Source: an uncultured Flavobacteriales bacterium (GTDB lineage Bacteria; Bacteroidota; Bacteroidia; Flavobacteriales; Crocinitomicaceae). Taken from it: a stretch of 34,920 nt of DNA. The notes beneath the pieces were generated by a model that ran no database searches, had not been told where the DNA came from, and worked only from the letters and a program-made list of their open reading frames with translations. Shown here piece by piece: positions 22,744 to 32,830 of the stretch (position 1 is the first letter of the stretch; every line of letters begins with the position of its first letter). The stretch lies in the NCBI GenBank assembly GCA_946480815.1, contig CAMLLB010000048.1, forward strand, positions 1-34,920, written 5' to 3'. The translations under genes and the position numbers were made by a program.

Positions 22744-24357
22744 ATGAAAATTAAAAACCTTGCTACCTTGGCATTCATAGGAACCACCTTTGTAAGCACA
22801 GTATTAGCACAAGATGAAAAAATTACGACTTCCAAGGAGTTCGAATACCAGGTTGGTGAGCCTTACCCGGTTGTTGATGCTCCGATAAAAAGTTATGCCT
22901 CAAAAGACGGAAGTGTTGTTTCCTTTAAAATGAGCAGAGGGAAAGTAACCCTTCAAAAATTTGGCGGCAGCAAATTCACCCAGGAATCGATTGAAGTTTA
23001 TGAAGACTTTCCGAAAGGAACTGTTTACGAAGATGATATAGAAACAAATGATTTCGTTTATTTACTTTTTTCTGTTTGGGACAAAGCCAATAAAACAGAA
23101 CAATTGTACGTAAGATCAATTAATCTTTCATCCGGAAAATTTGAAAACGAAGGTGAGCGTGTAATCGCTGTGGAAGGAAAAGTAACAGGTGGAGACGGAA
23201 ACAAATTCAAATTAGCCACTTCCTTTGATAATTCTAAATTGTTGATTTATTTTCGTAAGAAACCTGAATCCCGTAATGATAAGATCAACAAAGATGTGAT
23301 CGGTTTGCACGTATTTAGCACTGACTTAAAGGAACTTTGGGGTAAGGACGTGGAAATGCCATACACGGAAGCGCGCATGAATAACATCGATTATACAGTT
23401 GGTTCCAACGGTGATGTTTTCATTTTGACGGAAGTTATGAAAGAGGGAGAAACAAGACGTTATGATCGTGATGACAACCCGAATTTCGATTATCAATTGG
23501 TTTCGATTTCCGAATCAGGTGTTGATGTAAATGCATCTGATGTGGATGTTAATGGAAAATATGTTACTCAGGTAAACTTCTTCGAGGGAAGAGATAATGC
23601 ATTACTAATTGCCGGGTTTTATGGTAACAAAAGAGGAATTCAGGTTGACGGGATCTTCTATTGCTCCCTGAACAAAGACGGTAAACAGGCAGACTTCAAA
23701 TCATTTGAAATACCTACTGAATTAATTAAGCAGTACATGTCCCAGAGAAGTCAGGACAAAATGGATAAGAAAGAAGACAAAGGAAAAGACCTTGGTCTTA
23801 CCAATATGCGTCTGAGAGAATTATTCATTGAAGATGACGGAAGTATCTTATTTGCAAGTGAAAAATACTATGTAGTGTCCTATACGGATACAAAAACCGG
23901 TCAAACGACGTATACCCATTACTATGAGGAAATGTTGGCAGGTAAAATCAACAAAAATGGTGAGTTGGTTTATATGAGAAAACTCCCAAAACGACAAATC
24001 AGTGGTAGAACAAGCATGCCTTACTATCGCGGTGGATTAGGATACCGTCTGGTTGATTCAAAAAACAATTATTACTTCATGTTCCTTGACAATGTGAAGA
24101 ACATCGAATTGGCGGAGAACAAAGTTCCTGAAAGGCACCAGGACGGAAGAGGAGGTTTCTTAACTGCTTATCAAATCAATAAGGAAACCGGAGCTGTCCG
24201 CAAACTATCTATTTTGGATACGCGGGATGCACAGGGATACGACTTGTTCCAATTCAATACTGAAAGAATAGTTGCTGTGGATGATGATGAATTTGCACTG
24301 GAGTGCTACATCAAAAGCAAGCAAGATATCATGATCCGGATCAAAGTTCTGGAATAA
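22744..24357 (+). CDS. Large secreted protein of unknown function
   Basis: The 537-residue protein has a signal peptide (MKIKNLATLAFIGTTFVSTVLAQ). Its long mature part is beta-rich, with strand-turn patterns suggesting a propeller-like fold: YVRSINLSSGKFENEGE, VIGLHVFSTDLKELWGKDVEMP, NIDYTVGSNGDVFILTEV, MLAGKINKNGELVYMRKL. No catalytic motif or T9SS sorting domain is visible, and no lipobox. I cannot assign a family beyond noting a Bacteroidota-style secreted protein. It lies 13 nt after the peroxidase gene, probably in the same operon, and ends at a strong terminator. It could act in the periplasm alongside the peroxidase, but no link can be shown. Confidence 0.75.
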   Translation: MKIKNLATLAFIGTTFVSTVLAQDEKITTSKEFEYQVGEPYPVVDAPIKSYASKDGSVVSFKMSRGKVTLQKFGGSKFTQESIEVYEDFPKGTVYEDDIETNDFVYLLFSVWDKANKTEQLYVRSINLSSGKFENEGERVIAVEGKVTGGDGNKFKLATSFDNSKLLIYFRKKPESRNDKINKDVIGLHVFSTDLKELWGKDVEMPYTEARMNNIDYTVGSNGDVFILTEVMKEGETRRYDRDDNPNFDYQLVSISESGVDVNASDVDVNGKYVTQVNFFEGRDNALLIAGFYGNKRGIQVDGIFYCSLNKDGKQADFKSFEIPTELIKQYMSQRSQDKMDKKEDKGKDLGLTNMRLRELFIEDDGSILFASEKYYVVSYTDTKTGQTTYTHYYEEMLAGKINKNGELVYMRKLPKRQISGRTSMPYYRGGLGYRLVDSKNNYYFMFLDNVKNIELAENKVPERHQDGRGGFLTAYQINKETGAVRKLSILDTRDAQGYDLFQFNTERIVAVDDDEFALECYIKSKQDIMIRIKVLE

Positions 24358-24360
24358 GCA

Positions 24361-24389
24361 AAAAGCCCCGGTTTGACCGGGGCTTTTTT
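24361..24389 (+). terminator. Strong intrinsic terminator
   Basis: AAAAGCCCCGG and CCGGGGCTTTT form a perfect 11-bp stem with a TTTGA loop and extra T residues. It starts 4 nt after the stop codon of the secreted-protein gene. Confidence 0.93.
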
Positions 24390-24467
24390 CTGTTAAAATG
24401 TCAATATTTTGTTGATAAGTACTGGCTTTCACACGCTCTTCCACTAGTAAAAACGGCTTAAATTCCG

Positions 24468-24475
24468 TATATTTG
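24468..24475 (+). promoter_or_regulatory. -7 promoter box for gyrB
   Basis: TATATTTG matches TAnnTTTG exactly, 39 nt before the gyrB ATG. No clear -33 element was found at the expected distance. Confidence 0.55.
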
Positions 24476-24478
24476 TTC

Positions 24479-24500
24479 TGCATTGAAAAATGCATTTTTT
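24479..24500 (+). promoter_or_regulatory. Terminator-like hairpin at the gyrB transcript start
   Basis: TGCATT and AATGCA pair around a GAAA (GNRA-type) tetraloop and are followed by TTTTTT. Given the -7 box just upstream, this hairpin would lie at the very 5' end of the gyrB mRNA. It could be a stabilising 5' hairpin or a weak attenuator. Confidence 0.45.
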
Positions 24501-24502
24501 AA

Positions 24503-26467
<1,965 letters not shown>

Positions 26468-26472
26468 AAGAG

Positions 26473-26505
26473 AAGCCCCGACATTCATCGTCGGGGCTTT
26501 TTTTT
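26473..26505 (+). terminator. Strong intrinsic terminator of gyrB
   Basis: AAGCCCCGAC and GTCGGGGCTT arms with a 7-nt loop are followed by a T run, 6 nt after the gyrB stop codon. Confidence 0.93.
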
Positions 26506-26548
26506 ATATTTATATCCGAATCAATTTTAGTCAAACAAAATCCCTCTT

Positions 26549-27154
26549 ATGATCTACCGATTAGTGCTCTTGTTCATCCCGTCCCTTCTGGTCGTAGGTT
26601 GCTTTGATTACGATAAAGAAAATAAAGAAGTCAGGGAAGCCTTTAAAAACAATCACTATGATTTTAAGTTGGATAAAACCCTTAAATACGAGGGAATTTC
26701 ATTTAAATTACCGGATCACTTCAAACAAAACTATTCACATAATTATACTATAAAAAATTCCTCTTTGACGAGAACCAGTAATGCACTCAATATCTATTTT
26801 TCTGTTGAGCGATTTAATAAGTCAGACCTGAACAGAGCGTTTGTTTCTGATTTTGTTATTGAGGGTGATCTGCTGAATACGTTCCAGGATGCCTACGTTT
26901 GGCGCAGATTCGAATCGCTTGATAATTCAGGGATATCGATCAAAAAGGAACTCCCGAAAACATTCCGGAATAAAGGACTTATTCAAACGATCTCAGGTGA
27001 TGGGACCTATTCAGGACAGGCTTATTATGTAACTTCAACAATCAAAGTCGGAAATGAATACTATGTGTTCCAATGGATCACCAGTAAGCCTATCATGAAT
27101 TATACTTACGACGATTTTGAACGGATTCTGAAAAGCGTACGAAAATCAAAATGA
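26549..27154 (+). CDS. Putative lipoprotein of unknown function
   Basis: The 201-residue protein starts with a short lipoprotein signal (MIYRLVLLFIPSLLVVGC, Cys18) followed by acidic FDYDKENKE. The mature part alternates strands and short helices (GISFKLPDHFKQNYS, LNIYFSVERFNKSDL, YYVTSTIKVGNEYYVFQWIT). It ends in a helix with a basic tail (DDFERILKSVRKSK). This layout resembles periplasmic PsbP-like or LolA-like small-domain proteins, but I cannot name a family. Its stop codon overlaps the Nudix start as ATGA, so the two are translated together. A box TATATTTA (26505-26512) just after the gyrB terminator may serve as promoter. Confidence 0.72.
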   Translation: MIYRLVLLFIPSLLVVGCFDYDKENKEVREAFKNNHYDFKLDKTLKYEGISFKLPDHFKQNYSHNYTIKNSSLTRTSNALNIYFSVERFNKSDLNRAFVSDFVIEGDLLNTFQDAYVWRRFESLDNSGISIKKELPKTFRNKGLIQTISGDGTYSGQAYYVTSTIKVGNEYYVFQWITSKPIMNYTYDDFERILKSVRKSK

Positions 27155-27768
27155 CACACGCGGATTTAATTGCAAAATTCGAAAAGGAATTACCCGGAGA
27201 AAAGTCTCATCTTGCATTTATGCCTGTTAGAGGAAGTTCAATGGAACAAATCAGGAAAGGTATTGCTTTCCGGGATGCGGCTGTTGCCATTATTTTATTT
27301 CACAACGACGCGGATAAGTTATGTACGATCGTAACCAGGAGACAGGAATACGATGGATCACACAGCGGGCAAATCAGCTTTCCCGGAGGGAAAAAAGAAC
27401 TCAATGATTCAAACCTTCTGGATACCGCAATCCGGGAATGTTATGAGGAAATCGGGGTTCATGCCGCCAATTTTGAAGTGTTAAAAGAATTGACCCCGCT
27501 TTTTGTTCCTGTAAGCCAGTTTTTAATCACCCCTTACATCTTCTACTCCCAAAACAAATCTTTCGATTACATGCGCTCTGAGCGTGAAGTAGCAGCAATT
27601 CATGAGTTAGACTTACTCGATCTTTTTGAATCTGAAGTTGTGGGGGTTGATGTTCGGATCAATCCGGATTTCATCCTAAAGAATGTCCCACATTTCAAAC
27701 AGGGAGACATTCTTATTTGGGGAGCAACGGCGCTTATTTTAAATGAACTGAAAGATATCCTGGCCTAG
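27151..27768 (+). CDS. NudL-like Nudix hydrolase (probable CoA pyrophosphatase)
   Basis: The 205-residue protein has the NudL-type upstream motif GQISFPGG (73-80) and a Nudix box over 79-103 ending RECYEEIGV, with the metal-binding Glu residues 96, 99 and 100. The spacing between the first Gly and the REx(2)E part is two residues longer than the standard 23-residue box, as in NudL proteins. Known activity of the group: hydrolysis of coenzyme A and acyl-CoA to 4'-phosphopantetheine products and 3',5'-ADP. It is cytoplasmic. It is coupled by ATGA to the preceding lipoprotein gene, an unexpected pairing. Its stop codon overlaps that of the convergent gene. Confidence 0.9.
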   Translation: MTHADLIAKFEKELPGEKSHLAFMPVRGSSMEQIRKGIAFRDAAVAIILFHNDADKLCTIVTRRQEYDGSHSGQISFPGGKKELNDSNLLDTAIRECYEEIGVHAANFEVLKELTPLFVPVSQFLITPYIFYSQNKSFDYMRSEREVAAIHELDLLDLFESEVVGVDVRINPDFILKNVPHFKQGDILIWGATALILNELKDILA

Positions 27769-29252
27769 AATCTAACCCGGGCAAAGCCAAGAGCAGCAGA
27801 AACACTTGTTCCGTCTTTTAAGAAGAAACTCAAAGCATCTCTTGAAGCTATTCCAAATTCATAAGCACCATCCTTCAAAATAAAGGTCAATCCAAGCGGA
27901 ATGTTATTTTTATATACTCCACCACCATAGTAACCGATGCTCAATTGAAGCCATTTTACCGGAATGATATCACCACCGAATGAATAAACCGGATTTTGGA
28001 TCGATCCCGGAGTTTCTTTATTGAACGGTGCCACAACATCAAATCCTAAACGTACATATTTGATCGGTTCGTAACTTACTCCAAATCTAAAATCAGAAGC
28101 ATTGATTAAGGTATATTTCTGTTCTCCTTCCAGTGTCATCAATCCATTATCCCTAACCAACTGATTCACTGTTTGCGTAATATTATCACTGTTTACACCA
28201 CCGATATTAAAGCTCGCAAACAAGGTGTCTTTTACTTTGTAAACATTTCGCTTATAAGTGACCGAACCAATATTATTGACAGCAGCAGCTATTCGCACTT
28301 TATTGAATAGAATGATGCTTGCAGAAAGGTCAATTCCGTAACCTGTTCCCATGACAGGTGCCATTCCCTTGCTTTTCTTCGGAACAGAATTAGCCCCGCT
28401 TACATCTCCATAATCAATATCAAATGTAGGAGTGATCGCTGAATACATTCTAAGACCTTCATCATCCGAAGTCATATTGAACATTGCCATGGAAGTGATC
28501 AATCGCGCACCGATACCTCCGTAAACTTCGAATATGGAATCCTTCCCAAACAGTCTTCTTCCATACCCCACGTTGTAACTTCTGTTCCAAACCATCTGGA
28601 TTTGGGTCCCTTTGGTCAATTGACTGAGGTGAATTGGTACATTCAACGAACCGCTGATAACATGACCCATTGTATCTTCTGAAATACTGGCATTATTTGC
28701 GATCCGGGAAGTATCCGAACCATAAACAACAGTTAAAGAATCGAAAACAGAGGATAATTTACCGCGAAATAACAAATCTGACGTCTGGGAATTTATTTTC
28801 GAATACCAGCTATAGCTTTCACGGATATTGAAAGCAATTCCCCCGAATTTTTCTCCGTAATAAGAAAATCCAAACCAGTTATAATCAAAATTAATTGCAA
28901 CTCCGGATTCAGCGTAATCACCTGCAGACTGCAGCTGTCTTTTGTAATCTACTTCATCGGCATTCTTATGCTGAGCAGCATTATACAAGGTAGCAGTCAG
29001 GTTTTGGAGTTTTTTGGAGTTCAATGAAGGTGACGAAACACCAAATGCAAATTCGGAAGTTCCGGTAGTAAATTTCTTTCCTGCATATCGTGGTCTCCAG
29101 CCCAGTGCTGAAGTATTAATTCCAAGGGTGTGATAATCCGTTACGAAAGGCGTAGCAACTCCTTTTCCTACTGTTGGAAAAGCAACTCCCTGCGTTTGAG
29201 AAAATGAAAATGAATACGTTAAAAGGAATAAAAGAAATAGTTTTAGTTTCAT
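27765..29252 (-). CDS. Predicted outer-membrane beta-barrel protein (DUF5723-like)
   Basis: The start is placed at the ATG giving the signal peptide MKLKLFLLFLLTYSFSFSQ. The longer reading from 29312 adds 20 residues with no role. The 495-residue product has a beta-barrel texture: alternating aromatic strands such as VAINFDYNWFGFSYYGEKFGG, IQMVWNRSYNVGYGRRLFG, IYG/GGIGARLITSMAMF and GVSYEPIKYVRLGFDVVAPF, ending SAALGFARVRF. The segment TDYHTLGINTSALGW near the mature N-terminus resembles the opening of Bacteroidota FadL-like/DUF5723 proteins. That family call is moderate, not firm. It probably sits in the outer membrane as a porin or transporter of unknown substrate. The nearest upstream element is the long hairpin at 29310. 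Confidence 0.8.
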   Translation of the reverse strand: MKLKLFLLFLLTYSFSFSQTQGVAFPTVGKGVATPFVTDYHTLGINTSALGWRPRYAGKKFTTGTSEFAFGVSSPSLNSKKLQNLTATLYNAAQHKNADEVDYKRQLQSAGDYAESGVAINFDYNWFGFSYYGEKFGGIAFNIRESYSWYSKINSQTSDLLFRGKLSSVFDSLTVVYGSDTSRIANNASISEDTMGHVISGSLNVPIHLSQLTKGTQIQMVWNRSYNVGYGRRLFGKDSIFEVYGGIGARLITSMAMFNMTSDDEGLRMYSAITPTFDIDYGDVSGANSVPKKSKGMAPVMGTGYGIDLSASIILFNKVRIAAAVNNIGSVTYKRNVYKVKDTLFASFNIGGVNSDNITQTVNQLVRDNGLMTLEGEQKYTLINASDFRFGVSYEPIKYVRLGFDVVAPFNKETPGSIQNPVYSFGGDIIPVKWLQLSIGYYGGGVYKNNIPLGLTFILKDGAYEFGIASRDALSFFLKDGTSVSAALGFARVRF

Positions 29253-29309
29253 ACTTGTAGTTTGTGGCCTAAAGAAACGAAAAAAAATATGAAATCCTTT
29301 TACACAAAA

Positions 29310-29351
29310 CAAAAAGAGGAGTAAATTAAAATGAATTTACTCCTCTTTTTG
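29310..29351. terminator. Long bidirectional hairpin after the metal-uptake operon
   Basis: Two perfect 18-nt arms (CAAAAAGAGGAGTAAATT and its complement) enclose a 6-nt loop. On the minus strand the hairpin is followed by a T-rich stretch. It lies between the 3' end of the metal-uptake operon (29516) and the outer-membrane gene start (29252), and probably stops readthrough from the former. The 164 nt between it and the operon end contain only an 18-codon reading frame (29392-29448, MKIVVLDTKV...) that I do not annotate as a gene. Confidence 0.8.
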
Positions 29352-29515
29352 CTAAACCATGCTAAAACTATAAAACCCAAAACTAACAACTATGAAAATT
29401 GTCGTTCTTGATACAAAGGTACTCCAGTTTATTGATATAACAACTTAATTCTGATTTTTTTTATTCAAATAAAGCTTCTATTCTTGAATTCTTGAAACGA
29501 GTATTTTACTAAATT

Positions 29516-30370
29516 TTAGTTAGATAGCGTGCTTTTACGGGAAGGTGAAATCATTATCGAGATCAAAAAAATCAAGCCATTGACACATACAATCAATGGA
29601 GAAATCGAAATGTTGATCCATTTTCCAAGGAACACTCCAATGACACAAGATACTATTCCTATGCATGCAGAGTATAAAAAAGTAAAGGCCAAAGTTCCGG
29701 AAAACTGCAATGCTGTTGCAGCAGGCAAAACCAATAACCCGACAACCAGGATCACTCCTACACTTTCAAAACTCAACACGGCATGAATGCTTAAAAGTAA
29801 CATGAGTACCAATTGAAAAGTTTTGATAGGTATTCCGATAAAAGATCCGAATTGCGGATTGAATGCCCAAACCTTCCAGCCTTTAAACCCGACAATAATA
29901 ACAATCAATAGCATAATTGTCAGTGGAAGTAATTGCAAAATCGCTCGTGTTCCATACAGATATTCTCCCACTATTACCTGATCCAAAATTGAGGTTTCCA
30001 GATCTCCATATAAAACACATTCCTGGTCCAGATCACTGTTCTTGCCGGCAAAAATGGCAATCATCAATACACCGATCGCAAAGAGGAAGGTAAATGTAAA
30101 GCCGATTGCCGCATCTTCCTGAATCCGCCACTTTTTTCTCAAAAAATCAATTAAAAAGGTGGTTAAAAAACCGGTAAGGGCAGCCCCGAAAAGCATCGGA
30201 ACGGAATCCCGGGTGCCACTGAGTAAATAGGCCACTACAATTCCCGGTAAAACAGCATGAGAAATCGCGTCTCCAACCATCACCAGGCTTTTTGAAACGA
30301 GTAAAACCCCAAGCAAGGATGCAGGTATTGCAACTGAACAAGCGGTCAATATCATTAATAGATCGTTCAT
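29516..30370 (-). CDS. Metal ABC transporter permease, ABC-3 family (second permease)
   Basis: The 284-residue protein has about eight predicted membrane helices and ABC-3 family landmarks: GVLLVSKSLVMVGDAISHAVLPGIVVAYLLSG (20-50) and a later IHAVLSFESVGVILVVGLLVLPAATA. It corresponds to the TroD/MntD-type second permease that forms a heterodimer with the adjacent one. It starts 1 nt after the first permease ends and is the last gene of the five-gene operon. Substrate is Mn, Zn or Fe by family. Confidence 0.93.
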   Translation of the reverse strand: MNDLLMILTACSVAIPASLLGVLLVSKSLVMVGDAISHAVLPGIVVAYLLSGTRDSVPMLFGAALTGFLTTFLIDFLRKKWRIQEDAAIGFTFTFLFAIGVLMIAIFAGKNSDLDQECVLYGDLETSILDQVIVGEYLYGTRAILQLLPLTIMLLIVIIVGFKGWKVWAFNPQFGSFIGIPIKTFQLVLMLLLSIHAVLSFESVGVILVVGLLVLPAATALQFSGTLAFTFLYSACIGIVSCVIGVFLGKWINISISPLIVCVNGLIFLISIMISPSRKSTLSN

Positions 30371-30371
30371 C

Positions 30372-31202
30372 CTATTTTTTCGTTTTAAATGGAACTCTTA
30401 AAAAAAGAGCAACTGAAATTGCACAAAGACTCAATACCATAATGATACAGGGACCGGTAGGAATATTTTTCCCTAGAATAGAGATATAGGAACCCAATAA
30501 AGAAGAAGCTGTTCCGAAAATCAATGACAAGGTAATCAACGTGCTTAATTTGTAAGTTAACATTCTTGCCGTCAACACCGGAATAATTAAAAGTGCGGAC
30601 ATGAGCACTACTCCAACAGCCTGAACTCCCATCGCTACAACCAAAATGGTCATTGAATTCAAAATGAAATCATTCCAGCGCAATGAAAAGCCTTTGCTTA
30701 TCATAAACTCCTTGTTAAAAGCAAAACTGAACATAACACGATACCTGAAAAAGGTAACTGCAATAATCAGCACGGAAACAATTGAAAATAGGTACAGATC
30801 TTCGATGCTCAAAGCTGCGATTTTACCGAATAAGAAATCACTTAACCCTGCCTGGCCATCATCCGGTCTTCCCTGAATGTAGGATAACATAGCTAAACCA
30901 AAAGCGAAAAAGATGCTTAAAGTAGCAGCAATAATGGTATCCGATTTTAATTTGGTTCTTCTCTGGAGCCAGGATATTTGCTGTGTTGCGAGCCAACCGG
31001 CTACAAATGCTCCCGACATCAGGATCAATGTATTTCTTTGACCTGAAACCATGTACGCCAAAACAATTCCCGGCAGAATGGAATGTGAAATTGCATCACC
31101 GATCAATGATTTTTTCTGAAGGAATGTAAACGTTCCCACCAAAGCCGCTGAAATCCCTATAAGTGCAGTTCCGATAAATACTATCCAAATACTTAAATCC
31201 AT
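30372..31202 (-). CDS. Metal ABC transporter permease, ABC-3 family (first permease)
   Basis: The 276-residue protein has about eight predicted membrane helices. It carries the family segment GTFTFLQKKSLIGDAISHSILPGIVLAYMVSG (24-55) and the GVQAVGVVLMSALLIIPVLTARML segment near residue 200. It corresponds to the TroC/MntC-type permease. It starts directly after the ATPase stop codon with no gap, fitting coupled translation. Together with the second permease it forms the transmembrane channel of the importer. Confidence 0.93.
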   Translation of the reverse strand: MDLSIWIVFIGTALIGISAALVGTFTFLQKKSLIGDAISHSILPGIVLAYMVSGQRNTLILMSGAFVAGWLATQQISWLQRRTKLKSDTIIAATLSIFFAFGLAMLSYIQGRPDDGQAGLSDFLFGKIAALSIEDLYLFSIVSVLIIAVTFFRYRVMFSFAFNKEFMISKGFSLRWNDFILNSMTILVVAMGVQAVGVVLMSALLIIPVLTARMLTYKLSTLITLSLIFGTASSLLGSYISILGKNIPTGPCIIMVLSLCAISVALFLRVPFKTKK

Positions 31203-31931
31203 TTATTTTCGATTCAATAAAAGTGTCATTCCATATGCCTTTTCGATGTTTTCAGATTTCAAAATCTCATCGATTGGCCCATTTGCGATCAGTTTTTTGT
31301 TCAAGAGTACCACATCGTCAAAATACTGGGCTACAACTGACAGATCGTGATGAACAATTACAACTGTTTTTCCGGAATCCCGCAATTTTTGAACGATAGA
31401 CAAAATAGATTCCTGGGAAGCCATATCAATTCCCACAAACGGTTCATCCATCACAATTAATTCAGCCTCTTGTGCAAGCGCACGTGCAAGGAAAACCCGC
31501 TGCTGCTGCCCACCTGATAATTGCCCGATCTGACGATTGGAAAATTCGGATAATTGAACTTTTTTCAACGTTTCTTTCACAATTTCCTTGTCAGCCAGCG
31601 TTGTACGTGACCACCATTTTTTAGGACGAATTCGCCCCATTGCAACCACTTCCTCAACTGTTATCGGGAAATCCCAATCAATGGATTCTCTTTGTGGGAC
31701 ATAGGCAATCTTCGAACGATATTTTTCCAGGGAATCTCCAAAGAAACTCACCTCTCCTCTTTTCACAGGAATAATTCCTAAAATCCCCTTCAATAAAGTA
31801 GATTTTCCAGATCCGTTAGGACCAATGATCCCTGTGATTTTCCCTGCGTTTATTGACAAAGACACGTTATCCAAAGCCAATGTATCGCGATAGAAAACGG
31901 TTAAATTGTTTATTTCAACAGCCTTTTTCAT
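31203..31931 (-). CDS. Metal ABC transporter ATP-binding protein (Mn/Zn type)
   Basis: The 242-residue nucleotide-binding domain has Walker A GPNGSGKST, Q-loop YVPQR, signature LSGGQQQRV, Walker B LIVMDEP and switch HHD, all intact. The Q-loop reads VPQRESIDWDFPITV, with the DWDFP element that is characteristic of manganese/iron (MntB, SitB, TroB-like) ATPases rather than of ZnuC. It overlaps the binding-protein stop by ATGA and is followed without gap by the first permease. Cytoplasmic, at the inner membrane. Confidence 0.95.
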   Translation of the reverse strand: MKKAVEINNLTVFYRDTLALDNVSLSINAGKITGIIGPNGSGKSTLLKGILGIIPVKRGEVSFFGDSLEKYRSKIAYVPQRESIDWDFPITVEEVVAMGRIRPKKWWSRTTLADKEIVKETLKKVQLSEFSNRQIGQLSGGQQQRVFLARALAQEAELIVMDEPFVGIDMASQESILSIVQKLRDSGKTVVIVHHDLSVVAQYFDDVVLLNKKLIANGPIDEILKSENIEKAYGMTLLLNRK

Positions 31932-32830
31932 TTCAATCCTTCTTTAATGGTATTCACATTGTGACTTAACATTCCAATGTATGTATCTGCACCACTTCCT
32001 TTTGAACCTAAAGCATCAGAAAAAAGGGTTCCTCCGATCTTTACATGATACCCTCGGCGTTCAACAGAACTTAAAACACTTTTCAATGCTTTCGGGCTCA
32101 CCGAATTTTCGACAAAAATCGCCTTCACACGATGTTCAACAATGAAATCCACCAGGTCGACAACATCTCTTACTCCAGGTTCCTGGGAAGTTGAAACGCC
32201 TTGCAATGCTTTTACCCGGATATCAAATGTTCTACTGAAATAGTGAAATGCATCGTGGGATGTGATTAGAACCCGTTGTTCTTTGGGTACTTCACTCAAC
32301 TTCTTTTTCAATTCTTTTGTCCTTTTCTGAACCTTTACAAGAAATTTGTAGAAGTTCTCACGGAACTCCAATTCATGCTCCGGGTATAGTTCAACTAACT
32401 TATCAACGATTCCGTTCATACTGTGCATCCAGGAATCGGTATCAAACCAAACATGCGGGTCCGGAGTAATTCCGTCGGTATAAAGTACTTTATCTTTCGG
32501 GAAGTCCAATTGAAAAGAAATCACTTCTTTTCTTTCCGATAATCGATTAAATAATTCAGCCATTTTACCTTCCAGATGGAACCCCGTATAAACAACCAGC
32601 CTTGCATCGTTCAACAGAACCACATCACTGGGTCTCGGGTTATAAGTATGTGGATCTACACCAGGACCCATCAAGGATTTAACTGTCAATTTATTCCCGA
32701 CAACCTGCCGTACACAATCTGCACTTATTGAAGTCGAACAAACAATCAGATTTTCATTCTCTTTTGTCTGTTTAACCTTGCAGCTAAAGAATATGCAAAC
32801 ACAAATCAGGACGTAGGCAGTATTTTTCAT
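31928..32830 (-). CDS. Metal-binding periplasmic lipoprotein, cluster A-1 (TroA/ZnuA-like)
   Basis: The 300-residue protein has a lipobox ending FFSC (Cys17) and the ZnuA/TroA fold. Candidate metal ligands are His61 (DPHTYNP), His126 (PDPHVW), His192 (TSHDAFHYF) and Asp282 (GADTY). This His-His-His-Asp set is that of Treponema TroA, which binds both Zn and Mn. PsaA/MntC-type manganese proteins have Glu at the third position. There is no His-rich loop of the zinc-specific ZnuA type. VENSVSPKAL is the usual second-lobe entry motif. The start overlaps the regulator's stop as ATGA. Metal specificity is therefore undecided between Mn and Zn. Confidence 0.92.
   Translation of the reverse strand: MKNTAYVLICVCIFFSCKVKQTKENENLIVCSTSISADCVRQVVGNKLTVKSLMGPGVDPHTYNPRPSDVVLLNDARLVVYTGFHLEGKMAELFNRLSERKEVISFQLDFPKDKVLYTDGITPDPHVWFDTDSWMHSMNGIVDKLVELYPEHELEFRENFYKFLVKVQKRTKELKKKLSEVPKEQRVLITSHDAFHYFSRTFDIRVKALQGVSTSQEPGVRDVVDLVDFIVEHRVKAIFVENSVSPKALKSVLSSVERRGYHVKIGGTLFSDALGSKGSGADTYIGMLSHNVNTIKEGLK

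Noticed and set aside
29392..29448. 18-codon frame starting MKIVVLD
   Set aside because: Too short to support as a gene, with no ribosome or promoter evidence. Recorded only as a weak observation.
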